Below are positions 25,990-34,528 of a DNA stretch of 64,000 nucleotides, in pieces. The stretch comes from Desulfurobacterium thermolithotrophum DSM 11699. GTDB taxonomy: Bacteria; Aquificota; Aquificia; Desulfurobacteriales; Desulfurobacteriaceae. The stretch lies in assembly GCF_000191045.1 (NCBI RefSeq), contig NC_015185.1:1-64000 (forward strand), given 5' to 3'. The position numbers were made by a program, and so were the translations under genes. The stretch's first letter is position 1. Every line of letters starts with the position of its first letter. The notes under the pieces were generated by a model. It saw only the letters and a list, made by a program, of their open reading frames with translations, was not told where the DNA came from and did not search any database.

Positions 25990-27273
25990 ATGAAGAGGAT
26001 ACTTGGAGTTCTGTTGATGGCTTTAACACCCTTAGCAGCAATGGCAGAAGAAACACCAACTTTAAACAGTGGTGATACGGCGTGGATGCTTGTTTCAACA
26101 GCTCTTGTTATGCTCATGACGCCTGCTGGTCTTGCACTCTTTTACGGTGGGATGACAAGAAGTAAGAACATTTTGAATACCATAGGAATGAGCTTTCTTG
26201 CCTACTGTGTAGCATCAGTTGTTTGGGTTCTTTGGGGATATACTCTTGCCTTTGGGCCAGATATCGGCGGTTTTATTGGCGGTCTTGAAAAGGTCTTTAT
26301 GAAAGGAGTTGGTGTTGAAACTTTAAGCGGAACCATTCCTGAGTTTCTCTTTGCTGCATTTCAGGGAACATTTGCAGCAATTACGGTTGCCCTTGCAAGC
26401 GGTGCTGTCATTGAGAGATTAAAGTTCTCAACCTGGTTCATTTTTACAGTTCTCTGGGTAACAGTTGTCTATGCACCTGTTGCTCACTGGGTTTGGGGAG
26501 GAGGATTCCTTGGAAATGATGGAGCTCTCGATTTTGCTGGTGGGACTGTTGTCCACATTAACGCAGGTATAGCAGGCCTTGTAATGGCACTTCTACTCGG
26601 AAAAAGAAAAGGTTACGGAAAGACAGCTTTCTTCCCTTCTTCTGTTGTCCTGACAGTTCTTGGAGCAGCTCTCTTGTGGTTTGGATGGTTTGGATTTAAC
26701 GCAGGTTCTGAACTTGCTGCAGATGGGGTTGCTGCATCTGCATTCTTGGTTACTAACGTAGCTGCATCAATGGCTGCAATTTCGTGGATAGTTACAGAGT
26801 GGATAATGTTAAGGAAACCTACACTTCTTGGCGCTGCTTCTGGTGCTGTTGCAGGACTCGTTGCTATTACTCCTGCTGCAGGGTTTGTTGATGTAACGGG
26901 AGCAATTGTTATCGGTCTTGTTGCAGGAATTTTAGGATGGTTTGGGGTCTTTGTCCTTAAGAAGAAACTTGGATACGACGATTCCCTTGATGCTTTCGGT
27001 GTTCATGGACTTTGCGGTGTCTGGGGAGCTATAGCTACAGGTATCTTTGCGGTTAAGACAATAGGTGGAACTCCTGGAGTTCTTGAAGGAAACCTACCTC
27101 AGCTCTGGATTCAACTTAAAGCTGTAATAGCAACAATTGTTTACTCTGGAATTATGACTGCAGTTGTTTACTTTGTTTCTTCAATCCTTACTGGTGGAGC
27201 AAGAGTTAGTGAAGAAGAAGAAATCGAAGGTCTTGATTCTGCAATTCACGGAGAAAAAGGTTTTAACCTTTAA
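25990..27273 (+). CDS. amtB: Ammonium transporter
   Basis: A trimeric inner-membrane channel for ammonium. The 427-residue protein has a cleavable signal sequence (about 19 residues, ending AAMA), then eleven expected helices. The start motif DTAWMLVSTALVMLMTPAGL, ALFYGGMTRSKN, and the twin pore histidines in VVHINAGIAGLV and DAFGVHGLCGVWG are all present. It follows glnB by 23 bases, with its own AAGGAGG site, and shares the sigma-54 promoter. PII of this operon would block it when nitrogen is plentiful. Confidence 0.97.
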   Translation: MKRILGVLLMALTPLAAMAEETPTLNSGDTAWMLVSTALVMLMTPAGLALFYGGMTRSKNILNTIGMSFLAYCVASVVWVLWGYTLAFGPDIGGFIGGLEKVFMKGVGVETLSGTIPEFLFAAFQGTFAAITVALASGAVIERLKFSTWFIFTVLWVTVVYAPVAHWVWGGGFLGNDGALDFAGGTVVHINAGIAGLVMALLLGKRKGYGKTAFFPSSVVLTVLGAALLWFGWFGFNAGSELAADGVAASAFLVTNVAASMAAISWIVTEWIMLRKPTLLGAASGAVAGLVAITPAAGFVDVTGAIVIGLVAGILGWFGVFVLKKKLGYDDSLDAFGVHGLCGVWGAIATGIFAVKTIGGTPGVLEGNLPQLWIQLKAVIATIVYSGIMTAVVYFVSSILTGGARVSEEEEIEGLDSAIHGEKGFNL

Positions 27274-27286
27274 TAATTAATAAAGG

Positions 27287-27305
27287 GGGGGAGGGGTGCT
27301 CCCCC
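27287..27305 (+). other. GC-only hairpin between amtB and the porin gene
   Basis: GGGGGAG at 27287-27293 and CTCCCCC at 27299-27305 form a perfect 7-base stem with a GGGTG loop. It is followed by an A tract, not a T tract, so it is not a standard terminator on the plus strand. It may protect or weaken the message between the two genes. Confidence 0.45.
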
Positions 27306-27332
27306 AAAAATAAAAAAAACAGGAGGTAAAAC

Positions 27333-28355
27333 ATGGTAAAACGCGCACTAACTATTTTAACAACTACTCTACTAATGGCTGTTGCTGAATCAGGTGCGAC
27401 AGAAGTAAAGGTTGATATTCCAAACATCAAGCTCTCCGGAGGTATTTCTGCCACTGGATTTAATGAATCTAAGGCAAACGCTGATGGGAGCTCTACAAAC
27501 GACATAAAGCTTACAGATGCTGTAATTGAGCTTTCTGGCGGTGATGATTTTGGTGGATTTGATATTGCTGTCGGTTCTTTAGTAACTCCAACGGTAATTG
27601 GTAGTGTTGACGCAGAAAATCAAGGAAACTTTGGTCTTAATAGGAATAATGATAAATTCGGCATTCTCTGGAGCTATGTTTCTGTTACTCCAATAAAAGG
27701 TCTTCAAATAGATGCGGGAGTTTTACCTACTAACGTAGGTTATGAACTTGCAGCTACTTATCTTAATCCTAACACCACTTTTGGTCTTGTCTGGAATTCT
27801 CAGCCCTTTATTTATAAAGGTGTAAGAGCCACTTATACCGTTACAGATGACGTTCAAGTTTACGCAGAATACGATAGAGGTAGTGAGCTAAATGGATATA
27901 GCAAAGACCATGCTTTTGCAGTTGGAAGCATAGGGAGTATTAAAGATATTAACTATACCTTTACTTACTTTGACTATGGAAATTACAAAAACCTTGTTGA
28001 TTTTACACTTGGCTACAAATACGGAAACGTTCAGTTTGGAGTTAACGGTGATTACCAGTGGCTTGATAGCGACAGCAGCAAAAAAGGTTATGGAATTGCC
28101 CTTTATGTAATTCCTGAGTTTGATAAAGTTTCTCTTCCTGTAAGAGTTGAATATGTAAAGAATAAGAACGGTTCAAGAATCTATGGATTTAAAGATAAAG
28201 GAACTTATTCATTTACTGTTACACCAACTTATAAGTTTTCAGACCATACATTCGTTAGAGCTGAGTACTCTTATGTTAAAAGCAACGACAAAACTGCATT
28301 TAACGGTTCAAGCCATAAAGGTGTAGCCTCTCTCCAATTTGCATTTACTTTCTAA
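27333..28355 (+). CDS. Outer-membrane beta-barrel protein (porin-like)
   Basis: The 340-residue protein has an N-terminal signal sequence (about 22 residues, through AESGAT), then strongly alternating aromatic/polar segments typical of a beta-barrel, and ends in the classical outer-membrane C-terminal signature LQFAFTF with a terminal Phe. Segments such as IKLSGGISATGF and VRAEYSYVKSND are barrel strands. It resembles the OmpL-like putative porins of Gram-negative bacteria. It lies 59 bases after amtB, with an AGGAGG site, and may be co-transcribed from the sigma-54 promoter, which would make it a nitrogen-responsive pore. The substrate is unknown. Confidence 0.75.
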   Translation: MVKRALTILTTTLLMAVAESGATEVKVDIPNIKLSGGISATGFNESKANADGSSTNDIKLTDAVIELSGGDDFGGFDIAVGSLVTPTVIGSVDAENQGNFGLNRNNDKFGILWSYVSVTPIKGLQIDAGVLPTNVGYELAATYLNPNTTFGLVWNSQPFIYKGVRATYTVTDDVQVYAEYDRGSELNGYSKDHAFAVGSIGSIKDINYTFTYFDYGNYKNLVDFTLGYKYGNVQFGVNGDYQWLDSDSSKKGYGIALYVIPEFDKVSLPVRVEYVKNKNGSRIYGFKDKGTYSFTVTPTYKFSDHTFVRAEYSYVKSNDKTAFNGSSHKGVASLQFAFTF

Positions 28356-28368
28356 AGCTTTTCATAAA

Positions 28369-28398
28369 AGGTACCTTCGGGCACCTCCCTTTTTATTT
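28369..28398 (+). terminator. Rho-independent terminator with UUCG loop
   Basis: AGGTACC and GGCACCT, with one mismatch, flank an extra-stable TTCG tetraloop closed by C-G. TTTTTATTTTTTT follows within four bases. It ends the glnB-amtB-porin unit. Confidence 0.8.
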
Positions 28399-28480
28399 TT
28401 TTAAACAAACTTAACAAACTTTCCTTTAAAATTATAAAAGTACTTTTAACTTCCTCATCCTACACCTCTTTACTTTTGTT

Positions 28481-28509
28481 AAAGCCCCTTTGGGGACTCT
28501 TTTTTTCTT
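28481..28509 (+). terminator. Second weaker terminator hairpin
   Basis: AAAGCCCC, loop TTT, GGGG, then ACTCTTTTTTTC. The stem is short, but the T run is strong. It acts as a backup about 110 bases after the first terminator. The 211-base interval between the porin and EAL genes holds only these terminators and the next promoter. Confidence 0.6.
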
Positions 28510-28520
28510 TAATAGAGTTC

Positions 28521-28549
28521 TTGAAATTTTTTAACTAATTTTTTATAAA
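28521..28549 (+). promoter_or_regulatory. Sigma-70-type promoter for the EAL gene
   Basis: TTGAAA at 28521-28526 and TATAAA at 28544-28549 are 17 bases apart, 18 bases before the EAL start codon. Confidence 0.6.
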
Positions 28550-28566
28550 TTGACTAGGGTTTAAAA

Positions 28567-29805
28567 ATGGAAATTTTGAAGTTGTTAGATTTAGATGATC
28601 TTTTTATCTATTTTCAACCGGTTATTTTTACCAAGAGAAAGAAAGTTATAGGATTTGAGGCTCTTGCTCGAGGGAGAAAGGACAAAAAGATTATTTCTCC
28701 TCTTGTTCTTTTTGAATTAGCAGAAAAGAAAGGAATAAAAATAGAACTTGATCGTTTATGTAGGAAAATTGCCTTTAAGGAGTTTAAGAAATTTTATCAT
28801 CAGAATCCAAATCTTATGCTTTTTTTTAATTTTGATGGTTCAGTAATAGATCTTGGAGTAAAGTATACAGGTTTTATTTTTAGAATTGCGAAAGAAAATA
28901 ATATTTCTCCCTCTAATGTAGTTATTGAAGTTACAGAATCTGAAGTTAAGGATTCAGGAGCTCTAAAAGACTTTGTAGAAAATTATAGAAAACTTGGTTT
29001 TCTCATTGCACTTGATGATGTAGGTATTGAACATTCCAATTTAAACCGTATTGCAGAACTTAAGCCTGATATTTTGAAAATAGATAGAACACTTATTAAA
29101 GGTATTAATAAGGAAGAATATAAAAGTAAAGTTGTAAAAGCTTTAGCTTACATGGCAAAAGAGATAGGTTCTTTAACTTTAGCTGAAGGTGTGGAGACAG
29201 AAAAAGAGCTCCTTAAAACTATGCGATTAGGAATAGACTTACATCAAGGCTTTTATTTTGCAAAACCTCAGTTTCCCACTAAAGTTTTTATAGAAAAAGA
29301 GTTAAAAGACCTGCAGGAAAAGATTGCAGATATTGATAAACTTTTTCACTCTTTAGTGAAAGAAAATTTCCAAAAAAGAGAAACTATTCATCAAAGATAT
29401 AAAGAAATTGTTATGACGTACATAAAAAAACTTAAAAACTCAAAGGAAGAAGAATTTGAAAAAGTTCTTGAAAAACTTGTTTTAAAAGAAAAAGAAATAG
29501 AATGTCTTTATATTCTAGATTCAAAAGGTACTCTGATTACAAGGACTGTTTTTAATCCAAAAATTAGTTTAAGAAACTCTCCTCTTTTTAGACCTGCTTC
29601 TTTTGGTGAAAATCTTTGTCATAGAGAATACGTACACTCGATAGTAAATGGAAATTCTTCATTTTTTATTACAACAGAACCTTATGTTTCATTAGCTACA
29701 GGTAATAAAATTATTACAGCTTCATGTAAATTAAAAGCATCAAATGGAAAAATTTTTATTTTGTGTATTGATTTTAAAGCTAAAGATTTGGAAAATATTT
29801 GGTAA
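28567..29805 (+). CDS. EAL-domain cyclic-di-GMP phosphodiesterase
   Basis: A 412-residue soluble protein. Residues about 10-245 form an EAL domain that should hydrolyse cyclic di-GMP. The catalytic and metal-binding pattern looks intact: EAL at 31-33, Asn88, EVTES at 121-125, the Asp pair in ALDDVG at 150-151, Lys171 in LKIDR, AEGVE at 206-210 and Gln227 in LHQGFYF. Residues about 250-412 are a coiled linker and then a predicted sensory region ending in FILCIDFKAKDLENIW, like the PDC/dCache-type C-terminal domains of some EAL proteins, with RPASFGENLCHREYV. It has its own promoter. The GGDEF partner at 40.6 kb would make the same messenger. Confidence 0.88.
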   Translation: MEILKLLDLDDLFIYFQPVIFTKRKKVIGFEALARGRKDKKIISPLVLFELAEKKGIKIELDRLCRKIAFKEFKKFYHQNPNLMLFFNFDGSVIDLGVKYTGFIFRIAKENNISPSNVVIEVTESEVKDSGALKDFVENYRKLGFLIALDDVGIEHSNLNRIAELKPDILKIDRTLIKGINKEEYKSKVVKALAYMAKEIGSLTLAEGVETEKELLKTMRLGIDLHQGFYFAKPQFPTKVFIEKELKDLQEKIADIDKLFHSLVKENFQKRETIHQRYKEIVMTYIKKLKNSKEEEFEKVLEKLVLKEKEIECLYILDSKGTLITRTVFNPKISLRNSPLFRPASFGENLCHREYVHSIVNGNSSFFITTEPYVSLATGNKIITASCKLKASNGKIFILCIDFKAKDLENIW

Positions 29806-29814
29806 AATTGGATT

Positions 29815-30471
29815 ATGAAATCTTTAACGAAAAAGTATCCGTGGGTAAGAAAAACTAGCATTTATTGGTTCTGGTTAAACACTGTTGGAAGATTTATATC
29901 AAATTTTTGTCATTTAAAAGTTTATGGGAGAGAAAATATTCCTAAAGAAGGTAAGGTTTTGTTAGTAGCAAACCATAAAAGCTACTTGGATCCACCTTTA
30001 GTAGCTTATGCTGTAAAAAAAAGACCAGTTTTTTTTATGGCAAAATCAGAACTTTTTGAAATGCCGTTTCTTTCATCTTTAATAAAGCACTGGGGGAATG
30101 CTTTTCCTGTAAAAAGAGGAAGAGCTGATTTAACGGCTTTGAAAACTGCTCTTGAAGTTATTAATAATGGTGAATTGGTTTGTATTTTTCCCGAAGGTCA
30201 ACGAGCTCCTGCAAATAGTTTTGCACGAGCAAAGTGGGGAGCTGGAATGGTTGCTCTTAAAGCAAAGGTACCGATAGTTCCTTGTTTGATTGAAGGAAGT
30301 GAAAAAATTATAGGTAAGGAAAAGATAATCTCTGGATGGCCTAAGGTAACAATTAGATTTGGAGAGCCTTTTTACATAGATTTAGAAGATAAGAAGGAAA
30401 ACTATCAAAAAGCTGCTGATGTATTGATGGAAAGAATACAGGAGCTTAAAGTTGGAAACAAGAGTAGCTAA
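29815..30471 (+). CDS. plsC: 1-acyl-sn-glycerol-3-phosphate acyltransferase
   Basis: PlsC adds the second acyl chain to make phosphatidic acid. The 218-residue protein has the NHKSYLDPPL motif (the H-x4-D catalytic pair) near residue 52, PVKRGRADLTALK near 98, FPEGQRAPANSF near 125, and VPCLIEGSEKI near 152. It is likely peripheral or anchored in the inner membrane. The gene starts nine bases after the EAL stop and overlaps ispH by 20 bases. Together with plsY and pgsA it gives the route from glycerol 3-phosphate to phospholipid. Confidence 0.92.
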   Translation: MKSLTKKYPWVRKTSIYWFWLNTVGRFISNFCHLKVYGRENIPKEGKVLLVANHKSYLDPPLVAYAVKKRPVFFMAKSELFEMPFLSSLIKHWGNAFPVKRGRADLTALKTALEVINNGELVCIFPEGQRAPANSFARAKWGAGMVALKAKVPIVPCLIEGSEKIIGKEKIISGWPKVTIRFGEPFYIDLEDKKENYQKAADVLMERIQELKVGNKSS

Positions 30472-31351
30472 AAGTGCTGGTTTTTGTTGGGGTGTCAAGA
30501 GAGCTGTAAACATTGCTGTTGATGCTGTAAGAAAAAATGGAAAAGTTTACTGTCTTGGGGAACTAATTCACAATAAAAGAGAAATAGAAAGACTAAAAAA
30601 ATTGGGAATAGTTTTTATCGAAGATATAGATGTTTTAAAAAAGGGGAATACGGTAATAATTCGTTCTCATGGAGTTTCTCCAAAAGTTATTGAATTTTTA
30701 AAAAGAAAAGGTCTTCAAATAGTAGATGCTACATGTCCATTTGTAAAAGATGTTCATGAAAAAGTTATGAAACTTGAAAAAGAAGGATATCCTGTTCTTA
30801 TATTAGGAAATCCAAAACATCCAGAAGTTATAGGTATAGCCGGTCATGTTAAGTCCCCTATGATAATGAACACAATTGAAGAGATAGAGAGACTTCCAAA
30901 ACTATCAAAGTTAGGCGTTGTCTGTCAAACGACTTTAAACATGGATTTCTTTCGAGAAGCTGTTTTTCGTTTGGCGCTAAAAGTTAAAGAACTAAAAGTT
31001 TACAATACTATTTGCAGTGCTACGTCTATTAGACAAAGTGAAGCCAAAAAACTTGCTTTACAGGTAGATGTTATGTTAATTGTTGGTGGAAGAAACAGTT
31101 CTAACACAACAAAGCTTTACCAAATTTCAAAAAGTGTTAATAGCAAAAGCTATCATATTGAATCAAAAGAAGAGATAGATTCTTTATGGTTTGAAAATGC
31201 TCAAATTATTGGAATCACAGCTGGAGCATCAACACCTCAGTGGGTTATAGAAGAAGTTGTTAATTATGTGAGACTTCTTGATAAAGGGGGAGATATAAGT
31301 GGAAGGGGAGTTTGCCAGACTATTAGAAAAGAGTTTCAAACGTCTAAATAA
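30452..31351 (+). CDS. ispH: 4-hydroxy-3-methylbut-2-enyl diphosphate reductase
   Basis: IspH is the iron-sulphur enzyme of the last step of the MEP route, giving isopentenyl and dimethylallyl diphosphate. The three cluster cysteines are in SAGFCWGVKRAV, VDATCPFVKDVH and NTICSATSIRQ. Other family marks are SHGVSPKV, GNPKHPEVIGIAGH and TAGASTPQWVIEEV. The 299-residue length is normal. The TTG start at 30452 has AGGAG upstream inside plsC. The 3' end overlaps the S1 gene by 53 bases. ispH and an S1-protein gene are often adjacent or fused in other bacteria. Confidence 0.96.
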   Translation: METRVAKSAGFCWGVKRAVNIAVDAVRKNGKVYCLGELIHNKREIERLKKLGIVFIEDIDVLKKGNTVIIRSHGVSPKVIEFLKRKGLQIVDATCPFVKDVHEKVMKLEKEGYPVLILGNPKHPEVIGIAGHVKSPMIMNTIEEIERLPKLSKLGVVCQTTLNMDFFREAVFRLALKVKELKVYNTICSATSIRQSEAKKLALQVDVMLIVGGRNSSNTTKLYQISKSVNSKSYHIESKEEIDSLWFENAQIIGITAGASTPQWVIEEVVNYVRLLDKGGDISGRGVCQTIRKEFQTSK

Positions 31352-32315
31352 TGAAATAATTACTGGAACTGTCGTAAAAGTTACAGATAGGGAAGCTTTT
31401 ATTGATTTTGGATGGAAATCAGAAGGGATAGTTCCTTTAAAAGAGTTGGGATACAAACCAAAGATTGGGGAAGAGATAGATGTATGCGTTGTAGAGCCAG
31501 AGACAGAAGAAGGTTATGCACTCCTTTCTGTTAATTGTGCTCGTTCTATTAAAGAATGGGAAAAAATTGCTAGTGATTTAGAGAAGAAAGGAGTTATTAG
31601 GGGAAGGATAAAGCAAAGAGTAAGAGGAGGATACAAAGTTGCTATTAGTCAAGGAATAACTGTTTTCCTTCCTATGTCGCAAGTAGATATTATGCCTGTT
31701 ACAAAACCTGATGATTGGCTCGATAGAGAAATAGAAGCAAAAGTTCTTTCTGTAGATAGAAAGAGAAGGAGTATCGTAATCTCTAGGAGAAAACTATTAG
31801 AAGAAAAAAGAGCTAAGATGAGGAAGGAAACTCTTGAGAAATTAAAAGAGGGGGATGTTGTAGAAGGTATTGTTAAGAATGTTGTAGATTTTGGAATTTT
31901 TGTTGATGTTCAAGGTGTTGATGGCTTGGTTCATAAAAGTGATATTTCTTGGTCAGGCTTAAAGACTCCTTTTGATACTGCAGAAATTGGTGATAGGATA
32001 AAAGTAAAAATAAAGAAGATAGATAGGGAGAAAGAGAGACTTGTTTTAAGTATTAAAGATATAAGTGAAGATCCTTGGCTAGAAGTTAATAAGAGGTATA
32101 AAGTAGGAACTCTTGTAAAGGGAATCATAGTTAGAGAAGATAAGTCAGGATACTGGATTGAGTTACCAGATGATATTGCGGGTTATGTTCCTGTCGACAC
32201 TCTTCCAAAAGGAATTAAATTAAAATACCACCATAAGTATAGATTTATGGTTGATAGAATAGACGAAGAAAAAAGGAGAGTGATTTTAAAATGGCAGGAA
32301 GAACGCCAGAAATAA
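31299..32315 (+). CDS. S1 RNA-binding domain protein (short RpsA-like)
   Basis: A 338-residue protein with three or four S1 OB-fold repeats. They begin at TGTVVKVTDREAFIDFGWKSEGIVPL (near 20), RGRIKQRVRGGYKV (near 100), EGIVKNVVDFGIFVDVQG (near 190), and KGIIVREDKSGYWIELP (near 270). E. coli ribosomal S1 has six repeats, so this is a short form of the kind found in many phyla. It probably binds messenger RNA at the ribosome. The GTG start has AAAGGGGG upstream inside ispH. Its end overlaps smpB by 25 bases. I would call it an S1 homologue rather than true rpsA. Confidence 0.85.
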   Translation: MEGEFARLLEKSFKRLNNEIITGTVVKVTDREAFIDFGWKSEGIVPLKELGYKPKIGEEIDVCVVEPETEEGYALLSVNCARSIKEWEKIASDLEKKGVIRGRIKQRVRGGYKVAISQGITVFLPMSQVDIMPVTKPDDWLDREIEAKVLSVDRKRRSIVISRRKLLEEKRAKMRKETLEKLKEGDVVEGIVKNVVDFGIFVDVQGVDGLVHKSDISWSGLKTPFDTAEIGDRIKVKIKKIDREKERLVLSIKDISEDPWLEVNKRYKVGTLVKGIIVREDKSGYWIELPDDIAGYVPVDTLPKGIKLKYHHKYRFMVDRIDEEKRRVILKWQEERQK

Positions 32316-32749
32316 AGAACAAAAAAGCTTTTTATGACTATGAAATACTTGAAAAATATGAAGCAGGAATAGAACTTAAAGGAACTGAGGTAAAATCTTT
32401 AAGGGAAGGAAAGGCAAATTTAAGGGATTCATTTGTAAGGATAGAAAACGGAGAAGCTTTCCTATTTAATGCCTATATTGCTCCTTATACTCATGGAAAT
32501 CTTTTTAATCACGAACCAAATAGAAAGAGAAAACTTCTTCTTCATAAGTCTGAGATAAAAAGACTTTTAGGAAAAACACAAGAAAAGGGTCTCACTATTG
32601 TTCCTTTGAGAATGTACTTTAACAAAAGAGGAAAAGTAAAAGTAGAGATAGCTCTTGTTAAGGGTAAGAAAAAGTATGATAAAAGAGAGGCTATAAAAAG
32701 ACGAGAGCTTGAAAGAGAAGCACAAAAAGCAATGAAATATTATAGATAA
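32291..32749 (+). CDS. smpB: SsrA-binding protein SmpB
   Basis: SmpB carries tmRNA to stalled ribosomes for trans-translation. The 152 residues have the family core: KKAFYDYEILEKYEAGIELKGTEVKSLR (near 11-40), FLFNAYIAPYTHGN near 57, and the basic C-terminal tail KGKKKYDKREAIKRRELER that inserts in the mRNA channel. The start lies inside the S1 gene. No tmRNA gene was found nearby; the small downstream intergenic region does not look like ssrA. Confidence 0.96.
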   Translation: MAGRTPEIKNKKAFYDYEILEKYEAGIELKGTEVKSLREGKANLRDSFVRIENGEAFLFNAYIAPYTHGNLFNHEPNRKRKLLLHKSEIKRLLGKTQEKGLTIVPLRMYFNKRGKVKVEIALVKGKKKYDKREAIKRRELEREAQKAMKYYR

Positions 32750-32757
32750 GTTCTTAT

Positions 32758-32786
32758 TTGCTAATTTTGCAATTTTGCACTAAATT
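32758..32786 (+). promoter_or_regulatory. Candidate promoter in the smpB-rimP interval
   Basis: TTGCTA and TAAATT are 17 bases apart, directly after the smpB stop. The same TTGCTA -35 hexamer with 17-base spacing appears at the chemotaxis promoter near 47.6 kb. Confidence 0.4.
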
Positions 32787-32841
32787 TAATTGCGGCGGTT
32801 AGAAGCTGTCTGTGTTCATCGCACTCATATTCCTTTTTCAC

Positions 32842-32868
32842 GAGCGGTTCTTTGGAACCGCTCCTTTT
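32842..32868 (+). terminator. Terminator or attenuator upstream of rimP
   Basis: GAGCGGTTC and GAACCGCTC form a perfect 9-base stem with a TTTG loop and CTTTTT after it. It ends only about 30 bases before the rimP ATG. An upstream copy of GCGGTT at 32795-32800 could pair with the right arm instead, so this may be a regulated attenuator of the rimP-nusA unit. The 149 bases between smpB and rimP contain no ORF of note. Confidence 0.7.
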
Positions 32869-32898
32869 TATTTAATTTAATGTGATTTGAGGTTTATC

Positions 32899-33387
32899 AT
32901 GGAGGAAAGAACAAAAGAAATCGTTGATAGAGTAAAAGAGCTCCTTTTTCCAATTTTAGAAGAAGGTGGTTTTGAACTTGTTGATATAGAGTTTGTAAGA
33001 GAACCTATTGGATGGGTTTTAAGAATATATGCAGATAGACCCGAAGGTGGTATTACTATTTCCGATTGTCAGTGGATTAGTGAGAGAATAGGAACATTAC
33101 TTGATATTGAGGATCTAATACCTCATGCTTACAATCTTGAGGTTTCTTCTCCAGGACTTAACAGACCTTTGAAAAATCAAAGGGACTTTGAAAGGAATCT
33201 TGGAACAGTTGTAAAGATAAAAACTCATGAACCTATGGATAATCAGAGGAACTTTAAAGGTGAGGTTATCTCTGCTTCAGAAAGTGCTGTAGTTATTCAT
33301 GATGTTTCAAGAAATGCTGAAGTGGAAATACCTTTTGAAAACATTAAAAGTGCCAGAATAGACATAGATTCTCTTTTTAACAGGTAA
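32899..33387 (+). CDS. rimP: Ribosome maturation factor RimP
   Basis: RimP helps mature the 30S subunit and is the usual first gene of the nusA operon. The 162 residues hold LFPILEEGGFELVDIEF near residue 18, AYNLEVSSPGLNRPLKNQRDFE near 79-100, and a C-terminal SH3-like beta domain. The frame is open back to 32887 through a TTG, but the ATG at 32899 is better placed after GAGG. It is followed by nusA with 16 bases between. Confidence 0.93.
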   Translation: MEERTKEIVDRVKELLFPILEEGGFELVDIEFVREPIGWVLRIYADRPEGGITISDCQWISERIGTLLDIEDLIPHAYNLEVSSPGLNRPLKNQRDFERNLGTVVKIKTHEPMDNQRNFKGEVISASESAVVIHDVSRNAEVEIPFENIKSARIDIDSLFNR

Positions 33388-33403
33388 ATAAGGAGGAAAA
33401 CTT

Positions 33404-34528
33404 ATGGAAAGTCTTGGTAAAACTGTTGAGTTGCTTTGCCGGGAGAAAGGTATATCAAAGGAAGATGTGGTCAAAGCAGTGAAGGTTGGTATTATTAATG
33501 CTGCAAGAAAAGCTGGTTACAAAGGTCATCTTGTAGTTAAAATAGATGAAGATGGTAAGGATTTTGGTATATTTCAGGAAAAAACAGTAGTAGAGGATGT
33601 AAAAGACATAGATTATGAAATCTCCCTCGAGGAAGCTAAGGAGCTCTTTGGAGATAGTGTAAAACTTGGAGATAAAGTTCTTGTAGAGATAAAAACAGAA
33701 GAACTTGGTCGTATTGCTGCAAAAGCTGCAGCTCAGGTAATACATGAAAAAATTTCAGAAGCTGAGAGAAAGGCTCTTTATGATTACTTTAAGGAAAAGG
33801 TAGGAGATATAATTTCTGGAACTGTTAAAGAAATTAAGAGAAATGGAGATGTTATTTTAGATCTTGGAAGAATTGTTGGTATTTTGCCAAAAGAAGAGCA
33901 GATATCGAAGGAGAAATATAGAATAGGAGATAGGGTAAGAGCTTATATTTACGATGTTGTTTTTGATTATAAACGTTACAATAGAAGGAAACCTTCTAAG
34001 ATAGATGATTATCCACCTCCTTACGTTATCCTTTCAAGAACTCATCCAAAATTTTTAAAAAGGCTTATGGAAATCGAAATTCCAGAAGTTGCTGATGGAC
34101 TTGTAGAAATTAAGGCAGTGGCAAGAGAACCTGGGATAAGAGCTAAAGTTGCAGTAGATTCAAAAGAAGAATACATCGATCCTGTAGGAGCTTGTATAGG
34201 TGTTAAAGGAAGTAGAATTCTTCCAATTTCAAGAGAGCTCTCAGGAGAAAAAATAGAAATAATCAGATGGACAGACGATGTTGCAGAGCTTGTGGCAAGA
34301 GTTCTTTCTCCTGCTAAGGTTCTTCAGTCTGAAAGCTACGAGGACGAAAATGGAGAGCTCCGAGTGGAAGTTGTTGTTCCCGATGATCAGCTCTCTCTTG
34401 CAATTGGAAAGCACGGTGTTAATGCAAGACTTGCTTCAAAATTAGTAGGTCAAATTGTAGGAATTGACATTATAAAAGAAAGTGATTTTAGAAAGCTTGA
34501 AGAGCTTGAAGCATTGGAAGAAGAATGA
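33404..34528 (+). CDS. nusA: Transcription termination/antitermination factor NusA
   Basis: NusA binds RNA polymerase and nascent RNA and tunes pausing and termination. The 374-residue protein has the N-terminal polymerase-binding domain (about 1-125), an S1 domain starting near GTVKEIKRNGDVILDLG (about 135-200), then two KH domains with YVILSRTHPKFLKRLME, GACIGVKGSRI and LAIGKHGVNARLASKL. The C-terminal acidic repeats found in E. coli are absent, as in many bacteria. AAGGAGG precedes the ATG. The stop overlaps the YlxR start in an ATGA junction. Confidence 0.96.
   Translation: MESLGKTVELLCREKGISKEDVVKAVKVGIINAARKAGYKGHLVVKIDEDGKDFGIFQEKTVVEDVKDIDYEISLEEAKELFGDSVKLGDKVLVEIKTEELGRIAAKAAAQVIHEKISEAERKALYDYFKEKVGDIISGTVKEIKRNGDVILDLGRIVGILPKEEQISKEKYRIGDRVRAYIYDVVFDYKRYNRRKPSKIDDYPPPYVILSRTHPKFLKRLMEIEIPEVADGLVEIKAVAREPGIRAKVAVDSKEEYIDPVGACIGVKGSRILPISRELSGEKIEIIRWTDDVAELVARVLSPAKVLQSESYEDENGELRVEVVVPDDQLSLAIGKHGVNARLASKLVGQIVGIDIIKESDFRKLEELEALEEE

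Noticed and set aside
32750-32898. A tRNA or tmRNA gene after smpB
   Set aside because: No cloverleaf and no resume-frame tag could be drawn; only a leader and terminator fit.
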